DNA of 64,000 nt. Origin: Acidobacteriota bacterium. Lineage in GTDB: Bacteria > Acidobacteriota > Blastocatellia > Pyrinomonadales > Pyrinomonadaceae. The notes under the pieces were generated by a model. The model worked only from the letters and a program-made list of their open reading frames with translations. It was not told where the DNA came from and did not search any database. Positions within the stretch are counted from its first letter, which is position 1. Every line of letters begins with the position of its first letter. The stretch lies in contig JAOAPX010000090.1 in the NCBI GenBank assembly GCA_025463125.1, positions 1 to 64,000 on the forward strand, in the 5' to 3' direction. Shown piece by piece: positions 19,515-29,165 of this stretch. The position numbers and the translations under genes were made by a program.

Positions 19515-21212
19515 GTGATGTTATTACGCCCTGAAATGAGTCATTTAAAATGGTGTTCCGCGCTTTTTTTAATGGTCTTTTTGTTTGCCCCAAGCAGTAT
19601 CCAAGCACAAACTAAAAAATCCGCTAATAAAAAGCCGACCGCGGCTAAGAAGACGGAAAAGACTGCTAAAGATGCCAAAAAAGAAAGCGCATCGACAAAA
19701 AAGGAGAAATTGTCTGCAAAAGACAAGGCAAAACAAGCTGAATCAAAGAAAAAGGAAACCGCCGATAAAAATAAAGATCGGCAGGCGAACCTGAAAAAGA
19801 AAGACTCCGCAAAAGAAAAAGATACCGCCAAAACAAAAGAATCGAAAAAAGCATCGGAAAACAGACGCGCTGAACAAGCTCGCCGACGCGCCGAGGAACT
19901 TGAGCGCAAAAAAGCCGAAGAAGCCCGCCGCCAGGCAATTCTTGCGGAAAAACGCCGCCGCGAACAGGCAGCCCGCGAAGCCCGCGCCCGCGCTCTTGCT
20001 TTCGAACGCGGATTGCGTACCGAAACAATCGAAAACATCGCCAACGACAATACCGAAGGCGAAGATCCGCAAATCCGCCGCGCCGCGATCGCCGCTCTCG
20101 GCAATCACGCCGGAACGGTCGTCGTTATGGAAGCGCAGACCGGAAAAATCCTGACCGTTGTAAATCAGGATTGGGCGGTTCGCAACAGCTATCGCCCGTG
20201 TTCGACAATTAAATTGGTAACGGGCGTTGCCGGATTAAACGAAAACGTTATCAACGGCGAAGGAAACGTCGGCAATTTTCGTATGAATCTCGACGACGCG
20301 CTCGCTTATTCAAACAATGTCTATTTTCAAAAAGTCGGCGCGAATATCGGCAACACCAAGATTATTTCATACGCCCGCACGCTCGGTTTAGGCGAACCGA
20401 CCGGCGTAAATTATGAAGGCGAAGTCAGCGGAAAATTGCCGTACAATAACAACAAAGCGCTGATCTATTCGCACGGCGACGATTTCGAAGTTTCGCCGAT
20501 GCAGCTTGCCGTGATGGTTTCGGCGATTTCCAACGGCGGAAAAGTCGTCGTTCCGCAGGTAGCGCGTGCGCAAACCGCGCAGGCAAGTTTTCGCGGTTAT
20601 CTGCGCCGACAGGTAAATCTGCCGGCGAGCAACTTGACCGGCGTCATTCCGGGAATGGTCGGCGCCGCTCAATACGGCACGGCGCGGCGCGGCGTTGACG
20701 CGTCGATGGGCGTAGCCGGAAAAACCGGCTCATGCATCGGCAAAGGCACATGGCTCGGACTTTTCGCCTCGGTCGCTCCCGTACAAAATCCGAAATATTC
20801 GGTCGTCGTCATTACTCGCGGTCAAGCCGAGCGCGGAAAATACGCGGCGGCGGTCGCCGGACGGGTTTATCAGGCGCTGCGCCCGCGTTTGAATGAAAAA
20901 AGCAACGAGCGCAATATCGCTTTAACGCCTTTTAGAATCGCCCCGAAATCGCAGATTTCAGCCAAAACGCCTGTTTTAGATTTAGATGAGGAAGAAGAAG
21001 GCGATGAATCGATAGAAGCCGAAGGAGGCGACACACCGGAAAGGACTGGAGAAACAGCCGCGCCGAAAACAGTAGCGCCCGTTAATTCGCCTGCTCCGAG
21101 AACGGAAGTCAAAAAGGCGGAAAAAATCGCTAATATGTTTCCGACGGTCGTCATTAAGGTAAAGAAACCCGAAGGCGAATCGACGCGCCCGCGCGTTGTA
21201 ACCAACAAATAA
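19515..21212 (+). CDS. Exported penicillin-binding-protein-like transpeptidase with Lys/Ala/Glu-rich N-terminal region
   Basis: Signal peptide; long K/A/E-rich segment; transpeptidase motifs STIK, SNN, KTGS. Confidence 0.82.
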   Translation: MMLLRPEMSHLKWCSALFLMVFLFAPSSIQAQTKKSANKKPTAAKKTEKTAKDAKKESASTKKEKLSAKDKAKQAESKKKETADKNKDRQANLKKKDSAKEKDTAKTKESKKASENRRAEQARRRAEELERKKAEEARRQAILAEKRRREQAAREARARALAFERGLRTETIENIANDNTEGEDPQIRRAAIAALGNHAGTVVVMEAQTGKILTVVNQDWAVRNSYRPCSTIKLVTGVAGLNENVINGEGNVGNFRMNLDDALAYSNNVYFQKVGANIGNTKIISYARTLGLGEPTGVNYEGEVSGKLPYNNNKALIYSHGDDFEVSPMQLAVMVSAISNGGKVVVPQVARAQTAQASFRGYLRRQVNLPASNLTGVIPGMVGAAQYGTARRGVDASMGVAGKTGSCIGKGTWLGLFASVAPVQNPKYSVVVITRGQAERGKYAAAVAGRVYQALRPRLNEKSNERNIALTPFRIAPKSQISAKTPVLDLDEEEEGDESIEAEGGDTPERTGETAAPKTVAPVNSPAPRTEVKKAEKIANMFPTVVIKVKKPEGESTRPRVVTNK

Positions 21213-21243
21213 TCCGGCGGATTCAACCGGTAAAAGTTAAAGG

Positions 21244-21290
21244 CACCAAAGTATCGCGTAAAAGCAGAATATTTTGGTGTTTTTTTCTTT
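21244..21290 (+). terminator. Rho-independent terminator after transpeptidase gene
   Basis: CACCAAA...TTTGGTG followed by T-run. Confidence 0.65.
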
Positions 21291-21395
21291 ATATCGAGCT
21301 TGACAAGAAAAATAAACTTACGTGATTATTTAGTTTTTACGCCTTTATAGAGTAATATTTTCAATACAGCCGTTTTTCAAGTTTGGAAAGATCGC

Positions 21396-21428
21396 GTTGC
21401 AACAATTTTTGCAACTCTTTTTTTTATG
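21396..21428 (+). terminator. Terminator-like hairpin upstream of 21526 CDS
   Basis: GTTGCAACAATTTTTGCAAC then TCTTTTTTTT. Confidence 0.65.
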
Positions 21429-21525
21429 AAAACATCTGAATTGACGCAAAACACTGAAACTCTATATCAAGTTTCAAAATTAGAAAAAAAGAAAAAAGCT
21501 TCGATTATAGCTTGGAGGAAAATTA

Positions 21526-22809
21526 ATGAAATCAATTTTTAGGTTTTTAGGATTAGGCGCTCTGGCAGTAACTTTTACAGCCGCCGGTGCAATCGACGGC
21601 TACGCCCAGGATGCCTGCGCGGATGTTGAGGCAAAACAAGCTTTGTATGCAAAGTTTACCATAAACTTTGACAAAACTATCGAACTTCGCAAAGTTGCCC
21701 TTAATGCCGCGAAAGAGTATTTAGAAAAATACGGCAGTTGTCCTGATGATAAGCAGCAGGTTGATTATTTCAAAACATATATTCCGGCAGCGGAAAAGCA
21801 AATCCAGGACGCAGCTAAAGCGGCTGACGACCAAGCTATGTATGCGCGCTTCAACAACGCGTTGAAAGCGAAAAACTGGGATGAAGTTTACGCCGGCGGC
21901 AAAGAAGTTTTAGGAAAAGTACAGGACCCGACAATCCAGCTCGATGTCAGCATTTTACTCGGTTCGATCGGTCTTGACGAAGCGGTCAAAAACAACGACA
22001 AATATAATGCCGATACGGTTCGCTACGCGCAGGAAGCCATTCAAAAAATCGAAAGCGGCGTAACGTCCACCAATTACGGCGTTGCCAATCAGGGTTCGGG
22101 AATTATGTTCAAAAACGCTAAATTCCCCGACGGAAAAAACAACGCGCTCGGCTGGCTGAATTACACGATCGGCTATATTAAATATAACCGTGAAAAAAAT
22201 AAAAAAGACGGGCTGCCGTATTTGTACAAAGCGACTCAGTACAATTCAGCGACAAAAAATTTCCCGGAAATTTACGCGACCATCGGTCAGTCGTATCTGG
22301 ACGAGATCGCAAGACTCGAAACCGACCGCACCGAAAAGCTGAAAGCGGCGAACAATGTCGATACGGATGAAACAAAAGCTATTTACGCTTTGCAAAAAGG
22401 CTACGGCGAACGCGCGAGCGATGCTTTTGCCAGAGCTTATAAACTTATCGGCGCGACTCCGGCTGAAAAAGGGTTGAAAGACAACGTTTATTCGAGATTA
22501 AAACTCGCTTACGAAATTCGTAACGGAAAAGCTGACGGGTTAGACGCTTTTATCTCGTCGGTAAACACAAAACCGATGCCGAACCCGACAACCGAAGTTA
22601 CCCCGGTCGTAGAAGTTGTTCCGTCAACGACGACAACATCAAGCGATACGTCTTCGGCACCCGCTCCGGCGGCTATTCCGGTCAACAACGCAAAACCGGA
22701 AAAAGCTGCGAAAGCGGCTTCGACGACGGCAAAAGCCAGCGCGGCTGAAACCAAAACAGCAAAAGCTCCGGTGAAAAAAGTTGCTCCGAAAAAGAAAGGA
22801 ACACGCTAA
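21526..22809 (+). CDS. Exported hypothetical protein with Ala/Lys-rich C-terminus
   Basis: RBS GGAGG; signal peptide ending GYAQ; helical body; low-complexity tail. Confidence 0.75.
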   Translation: MKSIFRFLGLGALAVTFTAAGAIDGYAQDACADVEAKQALYAKFTINFDKTIELRKVALNAAKEYLEKYGSCPDDKQQVDYFKTYIPAAEKQIQDAAKAADDQAMYARFNNALKAKNWDEVYAGGKEVLGKVQDPTIQLDVSILLGSIGLDEAVKNNDKYNADTVRYAQEAIQKIESGVTSTNYGVANQGSGIMFKNAKFPDGKNNALGWLNYTIGYIKYNREKNKKDGLPYLYKATQYNSATKNFPEIYATIGQSYLDEIARLETDRTEKLKAANNVDTDETKAIYALQKGYGERASDAFARAYKLIGATPAEKGLKDNVYSRLKLAYEIRNGKADGLDAFISSVNTKPMPNPTTEVTPVVEVVPSTTTTSSDTSSAPAPAAIPVNNAKPEKAAKAASTTAKASAAETKTAKAPVKKVAPKKKGTR

Positions 22810-22840
22810 TTACACTCGGATAAAAACCTAAAAATTAAAG

Positions 22841-22878
22841 GTCGGGCGCGAGTTTTTCAGCGCCCGACTTTCTTTTTT
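22841..22878 (+). terminator. Rho-independent terminator
   Basis: GTCGGGCGC...GCGCCCGAC then TTTCTTTTTT. Confidence 0.82.
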
Positions 22879-22905
22879 GTTTTTATGTTCTTAAAATGAA
22901 CCACA

Positions 22906-23628
22906 ATGTCGCAGAATATCGCTAAACTGGAAAGCCTCATCGGTCACAAATTTCGAGACATTTCTCTGCTGGAACGCGCCGTGACGCATCGTTCGTGGGC
23001 ATATGAGCGGTTGCCCGAAGGCGCGGAAGAGGAAATTCGCGAATGTCAAAATGAATCGCTCGAATTTGTCGGCGATTCGGTGCTCGGCTTAGCCATCGCC
23101 GAGCAGCTTTACCTGCGCAACCCGAAATCGAGCGAAGGCGATTTGACGCTTATGAAACATCATTTGGTCAGCACCGGAACGCTTGCGAAACTCGCGCAGA
23201 ATCTTAATCTCGGCGAATTTATGCGCGTCGGACGCGGCGAAGAAAAAACCGGCGGCAGACGAAAACAGGCGCTTCTCGCCGATACGCTCGAAGCCGTTAT
23301 CAGCGCGATTTTTTTTGACAGCGGTTATATTTCCGCGCGCGCTTTCGTTAATCGCATCTTCGCCGAAGAATTGCGCAGCGCGACGCCGAAAACGTCGATC
23401 GACTATAAAACCTTATTGCAGGAAACGCTTCAAGCCGAAAAACTTTCCGCTCCGGTTTACACGGTTGTCAAAAACGAAGGTCCGCCCCACGACCCGACCT
23501 TTTACGTCGAAGCCGTCTGGGAAAGCGGAAAAGTTGAGGGAAAAGGAAATTCGATAAAATCCGCCGAGATGATGGCGGCAAACCTGGCTTTACAGCAATT
23601 GCAAAAACCTTCGAAACGCAAATCGTAA
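22906..23628 (+). CDS. rnc: Ribonuclease III
   Basis: NESLEFVGDSVLGL signature; C-terminal dsRBD. Confidence 0.95.
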   Translation: MSQNIAKLESLIGHKFRDISLLERAVTHRSWAYERLPEGAEEEIRECQNESLEFVGDSVLGLAIAEQLYLRNPKSSEGDLTLMKHHLVSTGTLAKLAQNLNLGEFMRVGRGEEKTGGRRKQALLADTLEAVISAIFFDSGYISARAFVNRIFAEELRSATPKTSIDYKTLLQETLQAEKLSAPVYTVVKNEGPPHDPTFYVEAVWESGKVEGKGNSIKSAEMMAANLALQQLQKPSKRKS

Positions 23629-23654
23629 AATCAACGTAATCTAACACAGCATTT

Positions 23655-24485
23655 ATGAGTAAAGAAGAAAGCGAAATAAAAACAACCAACGAACCGAAAC
23701 CGATCGGACCGCCGAAAACAGTCGTGCGCGAATATTTTGAATCGTTTGTCGTCACGCTGATTATGGCGATTTTCGGGATGACCTTTATTCTGCAAGCCGT
23801 CACGGTTCCAACCGGTTCGATGCAAAATACAATTTTGATCGGCGATTACCTGCTCGTCAATAAATTCATTTTTGCGCCGAGCGGGAACCCGCTTCCGTTT
23901 CTGCCGCAGCGAGACGTAAGGCGCGGCGACATAATCGTTTTCAAGTATCCGGGAAACAAGGTTCACCCTGAGAATGATCGCGCAAGCGGCATCGTTCCCT
24001 ACCAGATCAATTACGTCAAACGCGTCATCGGATTGCCGGGCGAAACCGTCGAATTCCGCAACAACCAGGTTTACATAAACGGGCAGCTTTTGCCCGAACA
24101 CCGCGTTCTAGGCGATGCCGACGATAATCAATCGGCGCTGGAAACAAAAGAATTTGAACCGCGCGAGGGCGACGAGCTTCACGACGTTTATTATTCGGAA
24201 AGAAAAATGAAATACCTGCAAGCGGGTCGCGATTTTTCGCGTGAAGGCTTTGAATTCGGCGTTCCGGGCAAACCGATGGTCGTTCCCGCAAATCAGTTTT
24301 TCGTCATGGGCGATAGCCGCGACAACAGCGAAGACAGCCGTTTCTGGGGCTTTGTTCCGCGCGAATTGATTGTCGGGCGAGCGATGTTCGTTTACTGGTC
24401 ATGCGATCGCGGCGCTTCGAACGGCAGTATGGTCGGCTGCCTGACCAATCCGCGTCTCGATCGCATCGGTAAAATGATCAAGTAA
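23655..24485 (+). CDS. lepB: Signal peptidase I
   Basis: PTGSMQNTILIGDYLLVNKF (Ser), YVKRVIGLPGE (Lys), MGDSRDNSEDSRFWG. Confidence 0.95.
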   Translation: MSKEESEIKTTNEPKPIGPPKTVVREYFESFVVTLIMAIFGMTFILQAVTVPTGSMQNTILIGDYLLVNKFIFAPSGNPLPFLPQRDVRRGDIIVFKYPGNKVHPENDRASGIVPYQINYVKRVIGLPGETVEFRNNQVYINGQLLPEHRVLGDADDNQSALETKEFEPREGDELHDVYYSERKMKYLQAGRDFSREGFEFGVPGKPMVVPANQFFVMGDSRDNSEDSRFWGFVPRELIVGRAMFVYWSCDRGASNGSMVGCLTNPRLDRIGKMIK

Positions 24486-24500
24486 AAATCGAAAAAACGA

Positions 24501-24551
24501 ATTTCTAATTGCGAAATATCTTAATTCATTTCTTATTTCGCAATTAGAAAT
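24501..24551. repeat. Perfect 18-bp inverted repeat (hairpin) between lepB and psuG
   Basis: ATTTCTAATTGCGAAATA-15 nt-TATTTCGCAATTAGAAAT. Confidence 0.88.
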
Positions 24552-24571
24552 CCGCAGTTCGCCGTTTAACA

Positions 24572-25471
24572 ATGAAATTAAATTATAACGAAGAAATTTC
24601 CGACGCTCTCGAAAACTCAAAACCGATCGTTGCTCTCGAATCAACCGTTATCGCACACGGCTTGCCGTATCCGAAAAACCTCGAAACCGCTTTTAATCTG
24701 GAAAAAATCGTGCGTGAAAACGGCGCCGTGCCCGCGACGATAGCGGTTTTCGACGGCGAATTTCACGTCGGTCTGAATCGAAATCAAATCGAACGGCTCG
24801 CGACGGAAAAAAATATCCGCAAAATTTCGCGGCGTGATTTGCCCGTCGCCGCCGGCAGAAAGTTAAATTGCGCGACGACCGTTGCCACGACCACTTTTAT
24901 CGCGCATAAAGCCGGAATCAAGGTTTTTGCCACGGGCGGAATCGGCGGCGTTCACCGCGGCTGCGCGCAGGACGTTTCGGCGGATTTGCCGGAGCTCGCG
25001 CAGACGCCGATGACGATCGTTTGTTCGGGCGCGAAAATGGTTTTGGATTTGCCGGCGACGCGCGAATGGCTGGAAACTTTCGGCGTCACGATTCTCGGTT
25101 GGCAATGCGACGAGCTGCCCGGGTTTTATTCGCGCCGAAGCGGGCTTTTCGTTGATGAAAACATTGCGACGGTTCAGCAGGCGGCGGAAATTATTCACGC
25201 TCGCGACCGTTTAAATTTACGGAATTCGATTCTTTTAACCGTTCCGGTTCCGGTTAAAGACGAAATCGACTTCGATGAACTGGAAAACATTCTGGCTGAA
25301 GCGCTCGCGCTCGCCGATGAGCTAAACGTTTCGGGCAAAGAAATAACGCCGTTTTTGCTGACGCAAATGGCTGAAAAAAGCGGCGGGAAAACCTTGGCGG
25401 CAAATATCTCCCTGCTTGAAAACAATGCGAAAATCGCCGCTCAGGTTGCGGTTCAGCTAAACGAAAAATAA
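24572..25471 (+). CDS. psuG: Pseudouridine-5'-phosphate glycosidase
   Basis: VALESTVIAHGLPYP; VFATGGIGGVHRG; LGWQCDELPGFYSRRSG. Confidence 0.95.
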   Translation: MKLNYNEEISDALENSKPIVALESTVIAHGLPYPKNLETAFNLEKIVRENGAVPATIAVFDGEFHVGLNRNQIERLATEKNIRKISRRDLPVAAGRKLNCATTVATTTFIAHKAGIKVFATGGIGGVHRGCAQDVSADLPELAQTPMTIVCSGAKMVLDLPATREWLETFGVTILGWQCDELPGFYSRRSGLFVDENIATVQQAAEIIHARDRLNLRNSILLTVPVPVKDEIDFDELENILAEALALADELNVSGKEITPFLLTQMAEKSGGKTLAANISLLENNAKIAAQVAVQLNEK

Positions 25472-25516
25472 CCGCAAAAAATACAAAATACAAAATACAA
25501 AACACGCGCGAAATAA

Positions 25517-25592
25517 AAAGCCGCGAATTACACAAGTTAATACGAATTGTTTTTAGCGCAATGCTCGTTTATTTTGTTTAACTCGCGGCTTT
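25517..25592. terminator. Hairpin between convergent genes (possible bidirectional terminator)
   Basis: AAAGCCGCGA...TCGCGGCTTT 10-bp inverted repeat in convergent intergenic region. Confidence 0.5.
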
Positions 25593-25609
25593 AAGCTTTA
25601 TGCCGAAGT

Positions 25610-26455
25610 TTATTTCGCATCTCGCTTTTCGAGTTTTTCTTTCAAAGAATCCAATCTTTTCCGCGCTTCGGCTGCTTCGGTCGATTTCGGGTATTTCGCC
25701 GTTATTTCGCGCCAGCTCGCGCCTTCGTAATGATAATTTTTTGTATTTGAATTAAAAAGAAAAACGATGCCGAGCTTGCGATAACGGTCGAGACTGACGA
25801 AGTTAAGATAAAAACTGTGGAGCGGCGCGCCGGATGCCGCCATTTCACGCCGCTGCAGACGCCGCGTCGCATCTCTCGACAATCGCAAAGCCGTTTCTTC
25901 CGCTAAATCTCCGAAAAGCAGCAAAATCGCCGGGCGCAGAAGCGAATCCGGGTATATTTCAAGAAAGCCGGCGGCAATTTCCAATTGATCGAAACCGCTC
26001 GAAGCCTGCACGAGCCGCGCGAGTCTTTGATCGTCGCCGCGGCGAAACTTTCCGAAAACCGCTTCCGACTGCACCCAGCCGGAGTTTTTCGGCGGAGCGG
26101 AAACGCGGAAAAACAGAACGCCGTCGGCTTCTCTTTCGTCGATAATCCGCACTTTGCGCCCGCGCCGCATTCGCTGAATCGAATCGGCGAAAAGGCTCGG
26201 TCGAGCGCGCAGAACGGCTAAGCTCTCGTCGATAACGACGCCGGCAGATCCGATCGTTTCGGATGGCTGGGATTTCGGCGTGAATTTTGCTTTCGGCGCG
26301 AGTTTTCGTTTTTGCGCTTCTGCCGCGAAAGTGAAAAGAAAAAGAGTAAACAAAAAAAACAGAGAAAGTGAGAGTTTCATATTTTCCTCGTGTAAATTGA
26401 ATGTGAGAATTATTTTCAAATAACTTACTATTAAAACCTCAATATTACAAAGCAT
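25610..26455 (-). CDS. Exported SH3-like/TPR-like hypothetical protein (likely start at internal MKLSLSLFF)
   Basis: Signal peptide MKLSLSLFFLFTLFLFTFAAEA; LRARPSLFADSIQRMRRGRKVRI SH3b-like segment. Confidence 0.7.
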   Translation of the reverse strand: MLCNIEVLIVSYLKIILTFNLHEENMKLSLSLFFLFTLFLFTFAAEAQKRKLAPKAKFTPKSQPSETIGSAGVVIDESLAVLRARPSLFADSIQRMRRGRKVRIIDEREADGVLFFRVSAPPKNSGWVQSEAVFGKFRRGDDQRLARLVQASSGFDQLEIAAGFLEIYPDSLLRPAILLLFGDLAEETALRLSRDATRRLQRREMAASGAPLHSFYLNFVSLDRYRKLGIVFLFNSNTKNYHYEGASWREITAKYPKSTEAAEARKRLDSLKEKLEKRDAK

Positions 26456-26550
26456 TTTTTGCCGCTTGTTTCATTCAGCAAAACGGCGCATAAAAAAACT
26501 GCAGCGCAACAAATCAGCGACTGCAGTTTTTCAGATCGTAGTTTTTTTTA

Positions 26551-27258
26551 TTAAAAAGCCGTTGCGGCGGAATCCGCCGTTTGGATCGAAAGCATAAACC
26601 GGCGCAATTCGTTTTTAACAAAACGATATTCGGCGTTGTAAGAAGTGAAAACCGGCTGCGCGTTATTTCCGGCAGGCGAAGATTTCGCGGACGTTTCCTG
26701 AAGCTTAATTTTTTGCGTTTCGCCGAGATTGGCATTGTCAAAACGGTACCGCAGGATTCTCGTTTTGCCGTCTGATTCATCTTTGTCGGGCGCGCCTTTC
26801 TTTTTGATTATTTCTTTCGGTCCGGTCATATTCGCCGCGCCGAAAAGCATCGAAGTCGCGGACGGGCGCGTTCCTAAAAAGAACGGCGATTCCGTTTCAA
26901 AATAACTTTTATCTTTTAATTGATAATGCCTGTTTTGATAAGATTTGCCGACGGCAAAAACTTCTATGGCGACAATTAAAAAAGGGCGTTCTTTTGAATA
27001 AGCCGTGACGGTCATCACCTGGTTGCCGTATTCGTTGTAAAACATATATTTCGGCTGGCTGCTTTCGTTCTCGAAACGCGGCGAATAGTTTTGCAGTAAT
27101 TGTTTGGCGGCTTCTTCATCGCCGCCGAGACGAAAACCGCTGACCGTTAATTCCGGCACGGGACGCGCAGTTTGCGCCGATGCGGAAAAATTCGAAACGT
27201 TTGTAAAAATAAAAAATGCCAATAGATAAAAGGCGGATTTTGAAACGATGTTTTTCAT
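26551..27258 (-). CDS. Exported hypothetical protein
   Basis: Signal peptide; consistent coding ORF. Confidence 0.65.
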   Translation of the reverse strand: MKNIVSKSAFYLLAFFIFTNVSNFSASAQTARPVPELTVSGFRLGGDEEAAKQLLQNYSPRFENESSQPKYMFYNEYGNQVMTVTAYSKERPFLIVAIEVFAVGKSYQNRHYQLKDKSYFETESPFFLGTRPSATSMLFGAANMTGPKEIIKKKGAPDKDESDGKTRILRYRFDNANLGETQKIKLQETSAKSSPAGNNAQPVFTSYNAEYRFVKNELRRFMLSIQTADSAATAF

Positions 27259-27466
27259 ATGTAAAACCGGGAAGATTAAATTAACCGATGAATTTGTAGA
27301 AATGTAAAAGTATTGAAGGCGTGAATCTCTTGTCTTAAGAGCTCGTTATCTATTGTAGCAAAGCGGAGAGAAATTTTTCAACCGGAGTGTTTAAACTGTT
27401 TTATGTGTTTTAACAATTTCTAACAAATCTTTTTTGTTAATCGTTTAGCGCCGGCGCAGAACTTAA

Positions 27467-27976
27467 TTAACGCGCTTTTAATTTCGCATTATTAATTCTA
27501 TTTTGGAAACCGGCATGATGAAAATGACAAATCGCGATTGCCAGCGCGTCAGCGGCGTCGTGTGGCTGCGGAACGGTTTTCATACGCAAAAGCAGGCGCA
27601 CCATTTCCTGCACCTGATGTTTTTCGGCGTTGCCGTAACCGACGACCGTTTGTTTTATCAAACGCGGGCTGTACTCGCCGATTTCCAGCGCGGATTTTTC
27701 GCCTAAAAGCAAAACGACGCCGCGCACTTGTCCGAGCTTTAAGGCGACTTTAACGTTTACGGCGTAAAAGGCTTCTTCGACCGAGATCGCGTCGGGCTTA
27801 AATTTTTCGATTACTGCTTCGACGCCTTCATAGATTTTCAGCAAACGCCTCGGAAAGCTTTCACGCGCGCTCGATTTTACGGTTCCGTAATCAACCAGAG
27901 AATATTTCAGCCCGCTTCCCTCGACAACGCCCCAGCCGAGCGTTTCGCTGCCCGGATCAATGCCCAAAACACGCAT
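27467..27976 (-). CDS. ruvC: Crossover junction endodeoxyribonuclease RuvC
   Basis: RVLGIDPGSETLGWGVVE; SVEEAFYAVNVKVALKLGQVRGV; HDAADALAIAICH. Confidence 0.95.
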   Translation of the reverse strand: MRVLGIDPGSETLGWGVVEGSGLKYSLVDYGTVKSSARESFPRRLLKIYEGVEAVIEKFKPDAISVEEAFYAVNVKVALKLGQVRGVVLLLGEKSALEIGEYSPRLIKQTVVGYGNAEKHQVQEMVRLLLRMKTVPQPHDAADALAIAICHFHHAGFQNRINNAKLKAR

Positions 27977-28130
27977 TATTTACACCATTTCCACACTATA
28001 AAATTGACTTGAATCAGCCTCAAAGATAACCTATATTTTTTACTTAAATTAAGCAAGTTTTCGTTTTTGATTGTAATTCCCCGTAACAATAAACTATCTT
28101 ATTAGTGTCAATTAACCGACATACACCGAA

Positions 28131-29048
28131 ATGAACACTCAAACAACAGACTGCAATTTGAAAGAATCGGTACACACGTTGCTTGCTGAAATTGTCGATT
28201 ACGCGGGGCTTTTTCCGCCTTCACAAATTTCGATGGCGGAAGCAGTCAGCAATTACGCCGCTTATAAAAAAAGCAATCATAAATGGATGCTCGGTCGTTT
28301 TGTCGTCGCCGTTGCGCGGCTCGATGAATTTATCGAGCAGGCAGACAAATATCTGGCGGGCGGTGAAGAAAACGTCTGGCGTTTAAGCGTTCTGGCGGGC
28401 GAAGACGTTTACGACAGCGTTCGCCGCGTCGATAGATTTAACGCGCAAAACTCTTCGCGCGTGTTGTGCGACGCGCTCGAAGTAAAGGTTACGACCGTTT
28501 CCGAAATTGAAAACACGGTCAGCATTCTGCCCCCGTCCCTGACGACTTATTTTGAAATCACGCCCGACCGGATGTTGGCTGAAACGGTTTCGACGCTGGC
28601 GATTCTCGGTCAGCGCGCTAAAATCCGCACGGGCGGTTTAACGGCTGACGCTTTTCCTTCGAGCTCCGAAGTAATCAGGTTTATTCGCACGTGTCTTGCG
28701 GCAAACGTCCCTTTCAAAGCAACCGCCGGACTTCATCACCCGCTCCGGTGCTTCAAACCGCTGACTTATGCGCCGGATGCGCCCTCGGGCGTGATGCACG
28801 GCTTTCTGAATTTGTTTTTAGCGACGGGTTTCGCGCGCCAGGGATTTCGAACGAATATTCTCGAAGGATTGCTCGAAGACGAATTTCCCGAAAGCTTCGA
28901 GTTTTTTGATAGCGCCGTCACGTGGCATCGCGATTATATTTTGACGGTTCAGCAAATCGCTTTGATGCGGCGGCGCAACATAATTTCTTTCGGTTCATGT
29001 TCGTTTGAAGAACCGATCGCGGATTTGCGGGAAATGGGAATTTTATAA
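28131..29048 (+). CDS. Conserved hypothetical protein upstream of fumarylacetoacetase
   Basis: 305 aa ORF, EIVDYAGLFPPSQISMAEAV; co-directional with fahA. Confidence 0.75.
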   Translation: MNTQTTDCNLKESVHTLLAEIVDYAGLFPPSQISMAEAVSNYAAYKKSNHKWMLGRFVVAVARLDEFIEQADKYLAGGEENVWRLSVLAGEDVYDSVRRVDRFNAQNSSRVLCDALEVKVTTVSEIENTVSILPPSLTTYFEITPDRMLAETVSTLAILGQRAKIRTGGLTADAFPSSSEVIRFIRTCLAANVPFKATAGLHHPLRCFKPLTYAPDAPSGVMHGFLNLFLATGFARQGFRTNILEGLLEDEFPESFEFFDSAVTWHRDYILTVQQIALMRRRNIISFGSCSFEEPIADLREMGIL

Positions 29049-29165
29049 AATTAAAACAAGGGGATTCATCCTTCAATCGAGCAATCGAGGCGATTTCGCA
29101 GGCGAAAAGTTAAAAGTTGAAAAATAAAAGTTGAAAAAGTTATACGTTGAAGGATAAAGAGATTA

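Noticed and set aside
19541-20108. Minus-strand ORFs rich in Ala/Ser/Phe opposite the PBP-like gene
   Set aside because: Artefacts of the Lys/Ala-rich coding sequence read in reverse.
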